From Auanema rhodensis (taxonomy: Eukaryota > Nematoda > Chromadorea > Rhabditida > Rhabditidae): 64,000 nt of DNA. The position numbers and the translations under genes are program-made. Within the stretch, counting starts at the first letter, position 1. Each line of letters begins with the position of its first letter. The DNA is taken from positions 9,744,501-9,808,500 of the forward strand of contig OZ059900.1 of NCBI GenBank assembly GCA_964057225.1, read 5' to 3'. This document shows, piece by piece, positions 48,901-63,702 of the stretch. Below the pieces are notes generated by a model that was not told where the DNA came from, searched no databases, and was given only the letters and a program-made list of their open reading frames with translations.

Positions 48901-51900
48901 GCTTATGGCAATGTCTGAGCCAGCCGGCTAACCGTTGAACGGAACATGTCGCATATAACTTTGTAGAAGAGCGCTCTGTTCTACCCAATAATGCGAATTA
49001 TTGTTATTGCCTGATGCACCATTCCGAGAGTGAAGCTGGCTGTTGAGTGCTTCTGCTGGTAATGCCAAATTTTTCATTTTTTTTCTGTTCTGCAATGATT
49101 CATATTATTGTTCCTATATCCTTTGTACTAGGCATTTTTATTTTTCAGTAATAGATAGAGAACTTGCCTGTTTGATTTGTTTTAATTTATTTCAATTATT
49201 GTCAAATTTAAACATTAAGTTTTGTATTCCATTTTTTGATTCGAGTGTTCATTTTTCAGGTGGGTCAGCATTGATAAATTGAACAAATTTTCAATATTCA
49301 TTTATTGATTAATGATATTCTTAAAATTCTAAAAAAACATATATGGATTGAATTCTTATAATTTACTTATCATGCATTGATCAATCAATATTTTATTTTT
49401 CAGTAGATCATTCAGATACTAAATTTTCAATCAATATTAGAATATTTTTTCGTGAGCACAAATTAGCTGATATAACATAAGTTCATTTGATCTTATACTA
49501 TAAATTTCATTTTAAATGACCATTTTATGACGACGGGCATGAAACGAGTCGTATAATAACTGAATGAGATCATAAAGTTGAAAGCATTAATTTCATATAT
49601 CATATATGTATATAAAGCATTATTATCTATAAAAATATGTTAAACCATTATTCAGACTAACAATTTGTAATAAGATCCTAGAATTTTATAGAAAAAAAGC
49701 TTCTTTTTTCATATTTTTCGAACGGCTTTGCGAGTGATAATTGAATAACCACTCACTTACCAGTTGGATTTTTTTTGCATTTGTTGTTATTTTTCTTTAT
49801 TTTTTTTTCATATAAATACATAGAAGCTAATAAAACTTGAGAATCAAAGGAAAAACATAATTTTTTTTCTTCTTCTTTTTAATCTAGCGAAGATCAGCAA
49901 AGTGAACAAGATTTTTCACTTTAGCGCACAGAGACTTATGAGAGCAATCACAAAAAGCTATGTAAGCGTGGGACTGGTACACAGCTGCTATTAGTTAGCT
50001 CAAAATCTTTGCTCATTATGTAATTAAAATGTGAAGTAAAGCCCTTACTTTCTAGCGTTCTCTTTTTGTCGTATTTTCTCATTCTCTCACGTTCTCTGTT
50101 TCGTGCTTTCTCACTTGTTTTATTATTATATGTGTTACCAGCCAACGCAAAGATATACACATAAAAGCAAGCAGGAAAAACTCATTTTACTTGGCTGTTT
50201 TGCCGTTTCTTGTTCAATTTAATCTTTTTTCCTTTCGAAACTAATACACAAGCTAATTATTGCAATTATTATTGAACTTTTAATTCACATGCTGTTGTGA
50301 AAGTAGGATACTTTTCGGACTTTTCCCACCATATCAAGAACCAGAGAATAGAAATTCAGCTATTTTCCACTTTGCATCGAAAGTTTCACGATATATTTTT
50401 TCATTACATGCTCTTCGTAGTGTTTTTCAGCAGCATGCTCAACTGTTCTTTTTGTGTATTTTCTTGCGAAAACTTCAAAAAAGACGAAACTCAAAAAATT
50501 GTTTAAAGAACATTGAATCAGTTCTGCGAACTGTCATAGCGATGTTGTTTGAATGATTAATGCCTTCTGACGCTGTACTTGTCTTTCAAACATTTGCATC
50601 GGTTAACATAGCTGCCATGTAATCCTTTCTGTGCAGAGTTTGTGGCACAAAGACTATTTTTTTCATTTTTCACTCTGACAAGGCAAGTAAGCCATGTGTG
50701 GATGATTTCCATGTCATCGTTAAGGTTTCGATCGGTATAGCTTCAAGGCGATCTATTGCTTCATGTAAGCTGACAGCACTTATGCATTTTCTTCATAACA
50801 TGAGATGTACTCTAAGTAGATCATACCCCCTCCTTATGACAGGTCTCATCTCAATAATAGGCAAGTTCAAAGACATGTAATATGAGTTAAAACCCTTTTA
50901 ACAACTTTTTGTGATTTCTGAGCCATTTCAAGCATTTTATTTAGTTTTTCTCTCCAAATAATAATTCCAAAAACACGTATAATGCTGAAATAAGTGAGTT
51001 TATTTAGACTTTTAAGGAATATTAGTTTATAGTATAAAGCATTTAAAGACAATGTATTGTCTTTTGTTCCAATTTTTTCGCGACACAAGAAAAAAACAAT
51101 AGTTTATCGCAATCTTTAGACAAATTATTCAAATAATATGTACTATATTTCATCATAATTCTATTTCTTTTTTCTGTGTTTCAGTTGCATTTGTCTGGAG
51201 CTGTATCAGTTGCCCTTTGTGACTATCTCAGCGCCATGTTGTAGCCCCTTCTTTCGGCTTGCACAAGACGTTCGCCCCGTAATTGAATCTCTGCTTATGC
51301 TAATGAGTATTGTTCGCAGTTTGTGGTCAATCAAATTCCTCATCGCATCTTTTTGCCTACCATCATGCATTATTGTCTTGCATCCTCTATACTATGCACT
51401 AGTGCACTGAAATCTGATCAAACGATTGAATGAATTCTGAAGATTTCTGCGAGACCACTTGCAAATAAATGCCAATTATTATCTGTACTACGTTTCTCGT
51501 CTAATTAGATAATGAGCCAATGGAAAATAATATTTGTGCCAGGCCCTCTCTATACTCCATCTGACTCTATGATTATGCTATAAATCTGGCAGCCTCTCTT
51601 TTGAAGAAGAGGCCAACAATAGTTGATTCAGCCGACAAACAAGTCAATTGTTCGCTAAGCAACTATCATTTTTTCAGTTTTTCACTCATTTTAGTTTATA
51701 ATTTATTTAATTTAGCGATAAATTATATAAATATATGTATATATATGTTATAATATTCGAACAACATGCATTATTGCTCAACTAAAAATTGCTTTTCACG
51801 ACGTATTTCTAAGCAATCAGCCGTACTCATCGATATGTCCAAATAAAATTTTTTTGAGCTAACAATTTAAAACATATCTCCGCTATATAATAGTGTAGAA

Positions 51901-54184
51901 ATACAGGAAATGTCGCCATTCGGCATGCTATTTCATCTATTTCACATTCAAAAATGTCTAAATTGTCATTATACTTGTCATATTTCAAAGTATAAGTATT
52001 ATTTTATTGTTGTATTATACTTTTTTTATTTATTTTATTTATACTTACTTCAACAATTTCTTCGTAAATTATGCGATCTGAAACAATGCCTCCACCAAAT
52101 GGACATGGAACAATTGAAGCATATCCTTGAGCGCTCTTTTACAAACCTACACACGTAGTACGTACAACACGACTGTTACACAGCTATGCATTCATTTATC
52201 CATTTTCTTCATCTTTAACTCTTTTTTCCCTTACTTACTTACTTTCCTCTCATTATTCTTCATTATCTACTTCACTCTCACTACTTATATCTTCAGCGAG
52301 TTTCATGTTTTCCTCTTAGTTAATAGTTTTCTTCTCAATTTTTGTTTTTTTCTTATTCTATATCTCTTTCAAAATACAATATTTTACCTTCAAAGTATAC
52401 CCTTAATCATGGAAAGTTTACATAATTCCGTTATTTCCACGGCTAATACATGAATTAATCTCAGTTATGAACATCTTATCTATTTTCTGAACTTACCATT
52501 TTCAATATTGTGAAGTAAAAAAAATGTTTTTTTCCACATTTTTCAACCAAAACAATCTTTTTCATTATTCATTATATTTACAACATATGGATGTATGTTC
52601 ACACATGCTGTCGTTTACCTGCATCACGCTTTTTTTAAGAAAAAAAGTATTTTAAGTTATACACATCTAATCATTAGCTTGTTTTCTTTATTTGGCTTAT
52701 CAATTTATAATCTTTTTCTTATTATTTCATTAAATATTCACTAATTTCGCCAATCATCTTCATAAACGACTATGGCAGGTGCTTATGATGTTTGTGTTTC
52801 ATGCTTTTCGTCATGTCTACCACCAGAATCATCAGATCAACAATTGAAATTCTGCACCGATTCGCTATTCTCGTTCTTGTGACGTGAAGAATGATCTTTC
52901 GAATTGCAATCTGACGCCATAGTATATACCCTTTATGTTAGTATTCGGACAACAAATAGTAATAATCAACATAGAGATACAAAAATAATTATCTTATTTT
53001 AAGATAAACTTTTTTTTGGAATCCTATTTATATTCACATAATCTATAATTTTCGATTATTATGCGTACTTTCATGTACAAAAATGTTCAACAAATATATA
53101 TATATGTAAGATTTTGCGTATTTCTTCCTCTTTTCAAATATGTTCAAATTTTGCCTAAGGGCATATAAGCTTATCCAAATCTTGATAGACCTATTCATCA
53201 ATTTGAAATTATGACTGAAGAACAATCTACAATTGTCATACATTTATATCTGTGTCTCTTGAAAATCATATTGCCGTTTATCTTTCCTTTTTTTTTCTCA
53301 AAAAATTTGCTCAATTTGTGTTTGGTGGTGCCTATGGCATTTTTGTCATGTTTCAAGCCGAAAAACGATACGAAATGGCTATATTTCAAATCGAAACAAT
53401 TGACCTAAGTACATTTCATTATGATTCTCCTTTTCTTTGAATTATACTTGTGTGCTTTAGAATATTTCGTTATTTATAGTTTGTAGTAGATTTCTTGAAA
53501 ACGCCAGAGCCCAGAGTTCGTACTAGAATGGAACGCAGTAGCACCAGACTAGGCATGTCTTGCAGTATGAACTGCATCATGCAAATCTGTAATAGATGAC
53601 AGATGTTTGCGCTTGAAGTGTGTGTATATGTGTGTCCTGCGAGTGAATAAAGAGGAATTTCGGCGCAAGGGAATGGAAGAAAAACTGAGTGAAAGTTAGT
53701 TTTGTCTATGTGTGAGCCGTCAACTCAATTCGTTTAAATGGTCAAACCAAAATTCGAGTCATTTTTCACGCCAACTGATGATTTATTGGGCATATTTCCG
53801 GTGGCTACTACACACAAATCTCACAAACCCAATACGAACTTATTGGGGGGGGGGCAGTTTTTAATGGGTGAGAGGGAGAGGGTTGAACAGGGAGAGAGAG
53901 TAAGCTCGGGGGTGTGAACGAGCAAAGTGAAGAAAGAGTTCGCTAGCCATTTTAGAGTAATAATGAAAATATATTTTATAAAACGCACTGCATTGTATAG
54001 TTTTATCAATTTCTTGTATTTTTATAAATAACTTTCAAGTTTCCTATATGATAGCTATGATAACTATTCCAATTTTTCTAAATTGAACTCATTTTCAATG
54101 TTGTATTTATGATAATTTTCACTATATTTAAATATATTTGTAATTTTTTGTTGTTATTTTTATGAAATTTCTATTTCTTTCAGA
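33971..54184. other. gene desert, pyrimidine-rich on the plus strand
   Basis: About 20 kb without a supported gene. Long CT-rich tracts on the plus strand (about 37.0-37.4, 39.9-40.1, 43.9-44.15 and 47.85-48.5 kb) produce many Leu/Ser/Phe-rich open frames that have no coding character. Simple repeats: TTC near 40003-40043, CTG at 42261-42278, TC at 43931-43975, CA near 45855-45872 and CA/TA near 48841-48880. A C run lies at about 40641 and G runs near 36350 and 53845. The best exon-like island is 51195-51272 after a tttcag, but it is weak. Confidence 0.5.
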
Positions 54185-54263
54185 AATTACTCAAACAAGC
54201 TGTGACTACACCACCACGCTTCTTTCCTACAATATACTTCGAATTGCAGCTGAACTCTTTTAG
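54185..54263 (+). CDS. candidate internal exon, unrecognised
   Basis: A good acceptor (ttctttcag) and a donor (gtacgc) flank 79 bp, open in one frame as KLLKQAVTTPPRFFPTIYFE and onward, ending in phase 2. It is less AT-rich than its surroundings. A second candidate at 55156-55209 starts in matching phase. Could be a real exon of a long-intron plus-strand gene, or chance. Confidence 0.3.
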
Positions 54264-55155
54264 GTACGCTAATTTTCAAAATTTTTGAAAATTCTCACAT
54301 TTTGAATTAAAAATGTTTTTGATTTTGAAACGAAAAATATGTTTCTAACGTATGTTGGCTTATATATTTATGTTTTTTTTAACTGTTTTTGTGCTTGTTG
54401 TTAGTAGTTTTGACAAGGTAAAGTTTATCTGGCATGTATATGTCGTGCGTGATGGTTGAATGTATGAAAATGTAAACATGTTGCTTCACAGAAACAGATA
54501 ATAAAGTCAGAATTTGTTGATAAACTAGCATTTTCTTTAGCTTTTTTCAACAAAAAAAATAATTTTGGCAATTCTACAAATTATTTTCTCTGTGTCCTTT
54601 CACATAGATAAGATAATTATATAATTTATTAAACTTGATTCTCAGTCAGATGTCTTAATCAATATTCTGTATCAACTAAAAAGCTGTTTGAAAATATGAA
54701 ACGGCTACAAACATTTGAATACAATGTTGTTAAATTTTGGCTCGAATTGATCACTTCATTCAATGTTCTACGAATGTATGTACCTGTATTTTTTGTATAT
54801 TTGCGATATGAATGGAAACATTCACATTCTTTTTTTCGAACTAGAAAGATAGGGGTACAATAATATTGTTTTATGTCATTTTCAAATAAACCAACATAGA
54901 TATTGATTTGTCACTTTATAAATTTATTTATATTCAACAAAATTCTGCTTCAAATATACAGCAGAATTACTTGAAAAACTTATCCACATGGCTGTACTGG
55001 CCACAAGTAATATGAGAGCAGAAAACAGAAAATGAGCCATTTCCTGTTTGTGTGAATGACCGAACACAGGCTGTAAGCGATCTTTCGATATTTTTTTTCA
55101 ATTTTTAATAAGAATAAACAACTTGTTATATAAATTTGTCTTTTTTGGATGTTAG

Positions 55156-55209
55156 CCGACTTAATGTGGACATAGGAAAAGTCGTTTTCTTGATGAGAAG
55201 CTACTGGTA
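55156..55209 (+). CDS. candidate internal exon, unrecognised
   Basis: Preceded by ggatgttag and followed by gtaaga. In the phase that would join the 54185 candidate it reads RLNVDIGKVVFLMRSYW without stops. Short, so weak. Confidence 0.2.
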
Positions 55210-57086
55210 AGATTCTTAGAAGCAGGAGCTCAATGACAATTCTGAAGATATTCGATGGAAGGTAGTCGGGAAACGTTTTTTTTCCATTTCGTCTTTCATG
55301 AAACCAGACGTTAGAACGGAAATTATTGGAGACAACTTAAGAGGGAAATTTTCAGTTGCAATAGCCGGAAAGGGAGCGAACAATGTTTCGATCTTTCACT
55401 TTCTTATTTTGGCCTCCGTTCTTTGTGTGATAATCTGAGATGGTGTTCAAATAAACGGAAAACGATTTTCATTGTTGCCAATTGAAAATACCCGGAAACG
55501 ATACTTTCCATTTCCAGAAATTTCTTGTTTTACTTCTCTTAGATGTAGATATTCAACAAATAGCTCTCAGGATATCTTTTACATACATTTGACTTCATCA
55601 AAATAAGTTGATACGTCTTATTTAGTGAGATGGCAGATACTAAACTCAGCGACAAAGTCAAATTAAAAAAATGACATTGTATCAAGTGTTACATGGTTCC
55701 AATACATTTGTAACAAACAGCGTGAATTGGTGGGCTCATGGCTAATTAATGATGTTCACATGGTACGAAGAACGTTGCCAAATTATATGAAGAAGGCTCT
55801 GCCTAAGTAAGCAGATCATTTCAAGTGTCATTATCTCTATTCTCCTCCTATCTTCTCACTAAAACAAAAAAACTGCATGTTTCGCAAAAGAAAATAAATG
55901 TATACGAGAATTGAAAAAATATGTTTAAGCAGCTGTAGCATTGAAAAAGTTCAAATAAATTTCGACTAATTTCTTCCTTTTTTTGTTTTTTTTCTGAAAG
56001 AAACAGAAAAAAAAACTCTCAAAGATCTATATCCTTACCTCAGTTTTCCTTCAAGTTCTAATCTCAGCATGTATATAAATGATTATGATTGAACATAGTG
56101 CATAAAACGCAAGCTGAAGCTTAATTGATGTTAAGGCGTTCACAGGGATTTTTACGCTTGATGAGAAATTAAGGACAATAATTTAGTTGTCATATGAGCA
56201 AAGAAGCTCAAGTTCACTTTCAGTTAGAACATCGCGTCCAGGTTTCTATGTAACTTATTATAGGACTGGTATGTATATGTTAGTGGATTCGTGGCTGAGT
56301 TAGAAGTAGAAGTTTTATGAAAGAATACACAAATACCTCAAGTTTTCTGAGAAATTTTGATTGAAAAAAGAATATTCGTGTCAACATATTTAACTTTGGA
56401 CTGTTCTAACACTTTCAAACTGATTTCTTTTTATGCAAATGAATACATTGCTGTTGAATTATTAATTCACAATATGCAGTTTGGAAAACAAACATTTTTC
56501 GTTACGCAGATGGGAATCTAGCAAAGTTGCTGGAGCTATATCCTGCTGATGGTTCCACTGTTGTTCGGAGGGCAGAAAAAAATTCGCATAAAAAAAAAGA
56601 GAAGAAATTAAGCAGGAGAGACAGGACTCAATGAATAGACTAGAGACACTGGCTGTATGAAAAGCATGTTGCGAGATAAAAATTTTGACAAGTTCACCAA
56701 TGACTTTAAGCACCTCCCTTTTCATCCATTTGACGAAATACTACAATAGTAATTGTGCATTCACAAGTTGAACAAAACGGCTAAAAGGTGACGGAAGTTG
56801 AAGAAGGCGACTAAAAAGAAGAGTGTGAGAAAGGTGCAATACTAGACGAAGACGACAAGTAAGCACCAACGCCTAGCCACCAACTTGTGCTATTTGGAAG
56901 TGCCTTACAACATTCAGTAGAGCTCTTCCTTCCCATCACTATATATCTACAGCCAGTCGCTTGGCAGCCTATTATTTTCTGATATATTTATACAGAAATA
57001 TATATATATTCTCATCTAATTTGGCCTTGTCTACCTATTTTAAAACTCTATTATATTCTTGGAAGCTGAGTTCTAAATGATGTGCT

Positions 57087-57155
57087 ATGTGGGTTCTTGG
57101 ATCCGAATCCGAATCTCAGGAATTCTCATCATCTAGATCGTCGGAGTTTGAAAAA
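57087..57155 (+). CDS. candidate first exon of a plus-strand gene
   Basis: An ATG preceded by an in-frame TGA opens 23 codons, MWVLGSESESQEFSSSRSSE then FEK, ending exactly at a strong gtaagc donor in phase 0. The Ser/Glu composition and mixed codons look coding compared with the AT-rich flanks. No downstream exon was identified in the window. I do not recognise the protein. It could be an alternative start of a gene lying to the right. Confidence 0.4.
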
Positions 57156-60100
57156 GTAAGCGAAATTCATGTTGATTTTACTTTCTACGTTTTTTTTTAA
57201 AAATTACTGAAGATAAAGGAATATTATTGAAAGTTATTTGTGAGTTATGAAAGAAAAAGAATGTGTAGATCATGGTTGACTAGTTATTTCACGCTTATTT
57301 TTATAAAAAATTAAAATTAAAATAATGCCATCTGACCCCTAACTCGTATAAGTGGCACGAAAATATATTTTCTATCTGTTTTCAAAACACAAGTTTTGAC
57401 TTTTTTTCTTGAGATTCATTCCGATGAAGTTTTTTTACTTAACAACTTACTCTTTTTTTAATTTCCAACGAGGATGCTGTATATAATGAAAATCGTCGCT
57501 CAATTCGAATTGTTTTACAAATATTACGAACAGTTTATTTTTTTGTATTTGATTTTCTCAAATTGTTTCGATTTTACAAAAAAAAAAGAATTTTGAAATA
57601 GTTTCTTGAATAAAATTTTTTTGAAGAATAATGATCGGGTTAATCACCGTTGTATCTTACATTTTAAAAATTTCTGTTGATTTTAAACGGAAATTGTTTT
57701 TCCAATAATTGCTCAAAAAAAATTTTTTTTCGTAAAGTTACAGAAAGTGTAGACAGTTTTGTTTCCAATTTTACTGCATTTTATTTGATTTTATAAGAAA
57801 AAAGGTCTTTCTTTCTCAATTCTAGTATAATTAATATACTTTTTCTGTTGGCATTGAGTTTTGTTCTCTCATTCTTGCAGTAAGAAATAAGAGAAAAAGA
57901 AAATATTTGAAAACAAATTAAAATGCAATGCTTATATATGTAGCTGTTCCTGAGCAATGTTAAGTATGGAAACGAAAATTAGCAGTTAGAATAATCTGTT
58001 GTTTGTTTGTTTAGACTAGTTGGTAATTTACTTTTCAAGCTTACAACTTTCTTTCTTTTTTATTTCAAAAATACATTAAGCACATAGCTACAAATTATAT
58101 ATCATTCATAGATAGATATATAACCTAATTATTTTATTTTATTTACAATACATAGTTTGACTTACTTTTCGTGCTCAGATAAGTGTTTGATTTTCAATCT
58201 CAAATCTATACTAATGCAGTGTGATTAAGCTGCCTGAATCAAAAGCCTATAGTTATACCTATAGTTAATATAAATTTACTGGATTGTCTTGAACTTATTT
58301 AATTTATTTACATAACTCTTGGAGCTAGACTGTTAGCTTGAATTGGTCAAAAACAATGGCAGATAGTTCCATCATCAGTCCAACTAGTGGGCTACATCTC
58401 TAGAGGCCGATAATAAATCAGAATTGTTTATTGCTGGCTAACATCATTTTGACTTATGCATATACACATATCCTCTTTTACACACTTTATCCCATATTTT
58501 CTTTTCTTCTTTTTTTTGCTCAACTCCTCTCCTTTACCGGACTTTCTTTTGGTAGAATATTAACACGAAGATGTATTGAACAGTTTGAGAAATATCTACT
58601 TATTCTCAACATAAAATGAAGAATCTTCTCTTGAAAACCAAATTTCTAGAATAGTATGTATATAAAAGAAATCCTTTTTTTTCTCTTTTCTCTCTTGTTG
58701 CATTTAAGACGAAATATTTAAACAAGTGGTATAGCCATTGTTAACTACTATAGCTATTAAGCGTAATTACGTTGAGTACGAGAAAATACAAAAACATCTT
58801 TACATTTTGAACAGCAATTTTATATTATCTTTAAAAATGTTTTTTTTGCCACCTTCTTCCGTCTTATCTTTGCCGACGAAAAAAAGAAAATGAATGAGAG
58901 TATTTTGCTAAGAAATCTTTCTCATTTTCTAACGCAGAATATCTTTTCTGCATTCATTCTGCCAGTTCACCTCATTTTTTTTCTTTCGTTGCAATGTCTT
59001 TAATGCTTAATCTTTTAATTCTCATTCATTGTATCGAAAATATTACGTAGAATTAAAATGTCCGGGTCAAAGCTATCTAAAAACCAGCTTGTTCTTTGAT
59101 TTGTCAGCAACTTTAAAATTTAGATAAAAAAAGAGTTAATGAAGCTTTTATAAAAGCCATATAACAATATGATTTATGTATCTTTATCTTTGCTCATCAC
59201 CTAGTCTCTATCTTGTTCAATGTGAAAAAGCTGTTCAGCAATTGCGAACGATGCGTCAATTGATCACATCCGTCTGGGCTAACTGTCGATGCTCCTGATA
59301 TTGACATGCAGATCGACAGAACGTCAATTCTAGCAGCAAAATCGTTTTTCTCTTGTCACCCGCTTTACACAATTTGTCTTGATCTAACACCTTCGAGTGC
59401 TATTTTGACGACAAAAGAGATAAATGTCCAATATGCAAGTAGAGACGAAAAGCTAGTAGTAGTGTCATCACAGCATAATTAACTAATTTGTTGTTTTCAA
59501 TCTGTTTATTTCATTCTTCCTCTAGTCGTAACAATCCCACAATGTAGACGAAATGTGTCTCTCTCTTCAGTAATCAGAAAACTGAGTGTGAACGCTATAG
59601 AAAGCTATCAAACTTAGTAAACTATTGATTCCAATTGATTACTTTTATGCAATTTTAATGTTATATTAATTTCATTTTCCTTTAATATTAGAATGCTCAT
59701 AATATTATTATTTATTATCAAATTAACGTGAAAAGCCATGATTTCAAATTTGAATTTTGTTTGGTTCTAGTAGAATATTCTAAAATAATTTTTTGTTCTT
59801 TTCACTTTTCATTAAAAAAATTAAAGTAATGATTTTTTCATTATTATTCTATTACCTTGTTCTTCTCTACCATTGTCATGCCTTTTACATTAAGCTGATT
59901 ATTAGAGATTGTGACATATTTGACGATTTTGAGCAGCAAATACTTACAATGACTCTTATTCTTTCTTGTTTTTCAACTATTCTTATCTATTAGCAAAATT
60001 TTTGGTAATATAATAAAAGAACAGACTGATTTCTATTTAATATTTTACCTTGTTTGCTATTCAACATCTCATTTGTCTTTTTTGAAAGACATCAGCAAAA

Positions 60101-60319
60101 AAATATTAATAGCTTGTTGTACATGAAATGCGCGCATATGACATGCTCTTCAACAGCTGCTTCAGAAATGCTATAAGGAAGCGACGCAAAAATTGAGCGA
60201 ACTAACCAAACTCACTGGGAGGGAGAGAGAATGCACAGAGAGGTGTGAAAGAACTGGAGAGAACGAGAGCGGGTAAGAGAGATGGACGAACAGAAAACAA
60301 GAAGAAGGCAGAAGATTAG
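57156..60319. other. no gene seen
   Basis: AT-rich sequence with poly-T and poly-A runs; nothing supported. Confidence 0.4.
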
Positions 60320-60424
60320 ATGTGGAAGCAGGAACATGCTGATGAAGCTGACGTTGTGGAAACCGTTGAAAGTTCCCATCTCTGTCGTCAGTGGCCAATA
60401 GCTCTCTGTGGATGGTGCTCGAAA
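60320..60424 (+). CDS. candidate alternative first exon
   Basis: An ATG directly preceded by an in-frame TAG opens 35 codons, beginning MWKQEHADEADVVETVESSH and ending ALCGWCSK, to a gtaata donor in phase 0. That is the same phase as the 57087 candidate, so both could splice to one downstream exon. Weak without transcripts. Confidence 0.28.
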
Positions 60425-63400
60425 GTAATAAGATTTGAATTCAATTCTGCATACACATCTTCAGCTAGTGGCCTTGCCTCCTTCGTATGGAAGTCTGATT
60501 TACATATCGCCCCGTTTAGTAGCCCATTACTCGCTACTCGGTCATCAGCATACTAGAACAGAACGAGGCGACAGCTTGGGCGTCGACAATGAAGCAAACG
60601 TTGCATTCATTGTCCAACATGTTGTTCACTCACCCCCGTCTATTTATCAACAACTTTTAAAAGTTTAATATCTATTTCCTTCTGTTTTTCTCATTGTTTT
60701 CAAAGTCAATATCTTTTTCGTTCTCTCATACTTTGCCAATCTGATCATTTTCTTCAAATTATGTGTGAATGACTCAATTGTATTCAAAGGCAATCTCAAT
60801 CCTATAAGGCATACAGAGATAGAAATGGAACGATTATATGAAGCAACACATAGCTCTAAGAATAAGAGAGAAAAAGAGATTGTGTGAGAGAGAGAGACAT
60901 TGTGAAACCATTTGCTGTCTCAATCTCTTTTACTCTTTTGTTTCTCACATGTTGTTACTCTATTCTTCCTCCTTGCTTTCGTTTAAGAGGCTAAGTCGTC
61001 AATCGGTTCCTATTCAAAATGAATTACTAATTACATGCCTCATCTCATCAGTCCTCAATACAAGATGCTTTGACATTTTAACTTGCGGTCAACTACCATT
61101 TACCACTATATACACTAATCTTTTTTGAAATTATCATCAATTTTGAAGGTATTTTTAGCCAAAACGTCACACTTTAATAGTTTTTTGTTTTGTTTTTTTT
61201 TTATTTTTATGCTTTCTTCATTATTCAATTGCATGCTAATTCATATTTCAGTTTCTCAGCTTAACTCACTTGCTCAATATATTTCTTTAATCTTTTCAAC
61301 ATATTTGATGTTGACATCAACATCTTTTCAACTTTCACACATCGACTCAGTTCAGTGTACTTCAGGCTCTGTCTTTGATTATTTCTCAAAGCTAAAGTTT
61401 TTATTGAGCTTTGATTCATGAATCATTCTTCTTCCTTGTTTCATAATTATTATCTAGATGATATTTGCTAAGAATCTTTTATTTCAAATTATAATAGTTG
61501 CTAGCTATCTGGCTATTACGTTACAACCACCTCTAACGTGAACTGTACCCTTCTGAGCTTGAACTAATAATAAATCGCCTTTTCTTGAATTTTATTCAAT
61601 ATGTTGATATAATTAAAATTTTTCTAAACTGTATATAAGATTATATTGCATATTTTATGGAGTTTGTGAAAGAGAAGACGATTAAGTGACTAAGTGTTAG
61701 AACATGATTGCCAAAATGAAATTGTAACCTAGACATGGCCATCCGATAACGACATTTTGTTTGATGAGGATTTCAATAGAGAGCTGAACTAAATAAGTCA
61801 GTGAAATAGAACACAGTGAGAGATGTGTAAGAGGACAAAACAGAAGAAATAATGTGGAGAGAAAAAGAGAGAGAGAGAGATAGAGATAGAGAGAGATGTA
61901 GGAGTAGAATGATTTGACGTAGAGAATAGAAATTTTTAAAGGATAGCTGAAAACTGCCAAAAGGATTGAAATAGAGGGAGGATAACATTTTAGGTTTGAG
62001 AGAGAAAGGAGAGAGAGGAAAAGAGAGAGAGAGAAAGACGAGAAGACTTGAGTCTTTGGAATAGAAGGAAAACGATGAGAGTTGTCCAACAAAAATGCGG
62101 TAAGTCCATCAATTTTGGATTAAAGAAGCCGTGAAAGCATGCAGGACTTTTCTCGTCATCCGGTTCTTAAACGTATTCGTTTGACGGTTCTCGTTAGACT
62201 TTACGCTTTTCCAGATTATTTTTTATTTTACATTGCAAGTAGTTTCATTTTTAACCTATTATTCGATTTTTGAATATATTTTCAAGAAATATTGGCGATA
62301 GATCTTTGCATAGTCCAAAAACACCAATTGAATGTTGCTTACTCCATCCTAGTCTGAAGTTTCTTACACTTTGTAAATTATTTTTCTTCAGTTCATATCA
62401 TGAGAAAAAAAATTGTCGTCTTCGCTCGGAAGGCCATGCAGCTCATTAAATATGAGAAAAATATGTATAAAACCCGTATTTCTTACTATTCATAAATTGA
62501 AAATTGAGTTCGTTTCTTATGTAGCAATCGAGTAGCGTATGTTCGTTGCTCTATGCAAGTGGACGTGAAGTCCATTCACATATTTGATTATTTGGCACCA
62601 GATCTACATATTATAAACTATATGATATAGTATTTTCAATATAGTATATGGTTCTATTAGATATGCACATGTACATGTAACTCTTTTTCTACAATACTTT
62701 GTGCAATTTCTTTTAAACGAACATCATTTACTCAATATAAATATGTGTATTCACGATATATAAATATATAATATTCTATATATACTATATCTACATATCT
62801 CTATATGTGTGTACGTGCCATCAGCATAGACATACATATATTTATATTTGTTATCTAAGAAGAATTATATAAATATAAATTGTATTTTCTTGCTGCTCAT
62901 CATTTTGCTTATTCTTGAATCATTCACGGCATTTTCTTTATTTTTCTTTTTATTCTTTTTTTTTGGCACACAAGAAAGCAAAACAAGACAATTGCATTAT
63001 ATGCTATAGTCTAGCATCCGTTTATACTATAGTACCTTCTAACGTATAGTTTAACTTAACTTTTATTGTCTATCAGTCATAGTAAAATACTAGAAAAAAA
63101 GACGAAATAACACTAGAAAAAGTTAGAAACTCAACACTCATATGCTTCCAAATCATCATGAGCATCTGCATTTCATAATCTTCGGCTTGTGTTCTAAAAC
63201 TTTTTATGTTCTAAACAATAAAACCGTATGATATTTGAATATTTTGCTAGCCATATGGCTTTGATGCATGATTCTGTCTCAACATGTCTACGAAACTATA
63301 TGGATGATTCGCTTGTTACTACTTTTATTCTGTTTTAATTTATTTCATGGGAGGGCGAGTACGAGTAAGTATCATATTCCATTTTCGTTCTATAATTTCT

Positions 63401-63669
63401 ATGCGCAGTGGTATTGAGCAGCTTAGTACAACAAATAATCAGGCTGTTCAATTCTTATTTCACTCAATACTTGCAATTAGTAATGTTTTGTAATTTGCCA
63501 CGTCTTTTTGTCGATTACGTAGTTTTAAATGAGGCGAAATGGCAGTCAGCAGCTGCTATTCCGTTCCGTAAGACAAAGGCAGACAAAAAACCGATAAGAA
63601 AATGCAAGCTTAAGAGAGAATGACAGATGAAAGGTAAGAAAAAGAGAGAGAGGCAAAGGTCAGAAAGAA

Positions 63670-63702
<33 letters not shown>

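Noticed and set aside
49021-49060. Sequence resembling part of a mir-2-type microRNA complement near GAAGCTGGCTGT
   Set aside because: The seed does not match and no clear hairpin was seen.
51195-51412. Open frame after a tttcag near 51194
   Set aside because: About 70 codons without a convincing donor or recognisable protein; compatible with chance in T-rich sequence.
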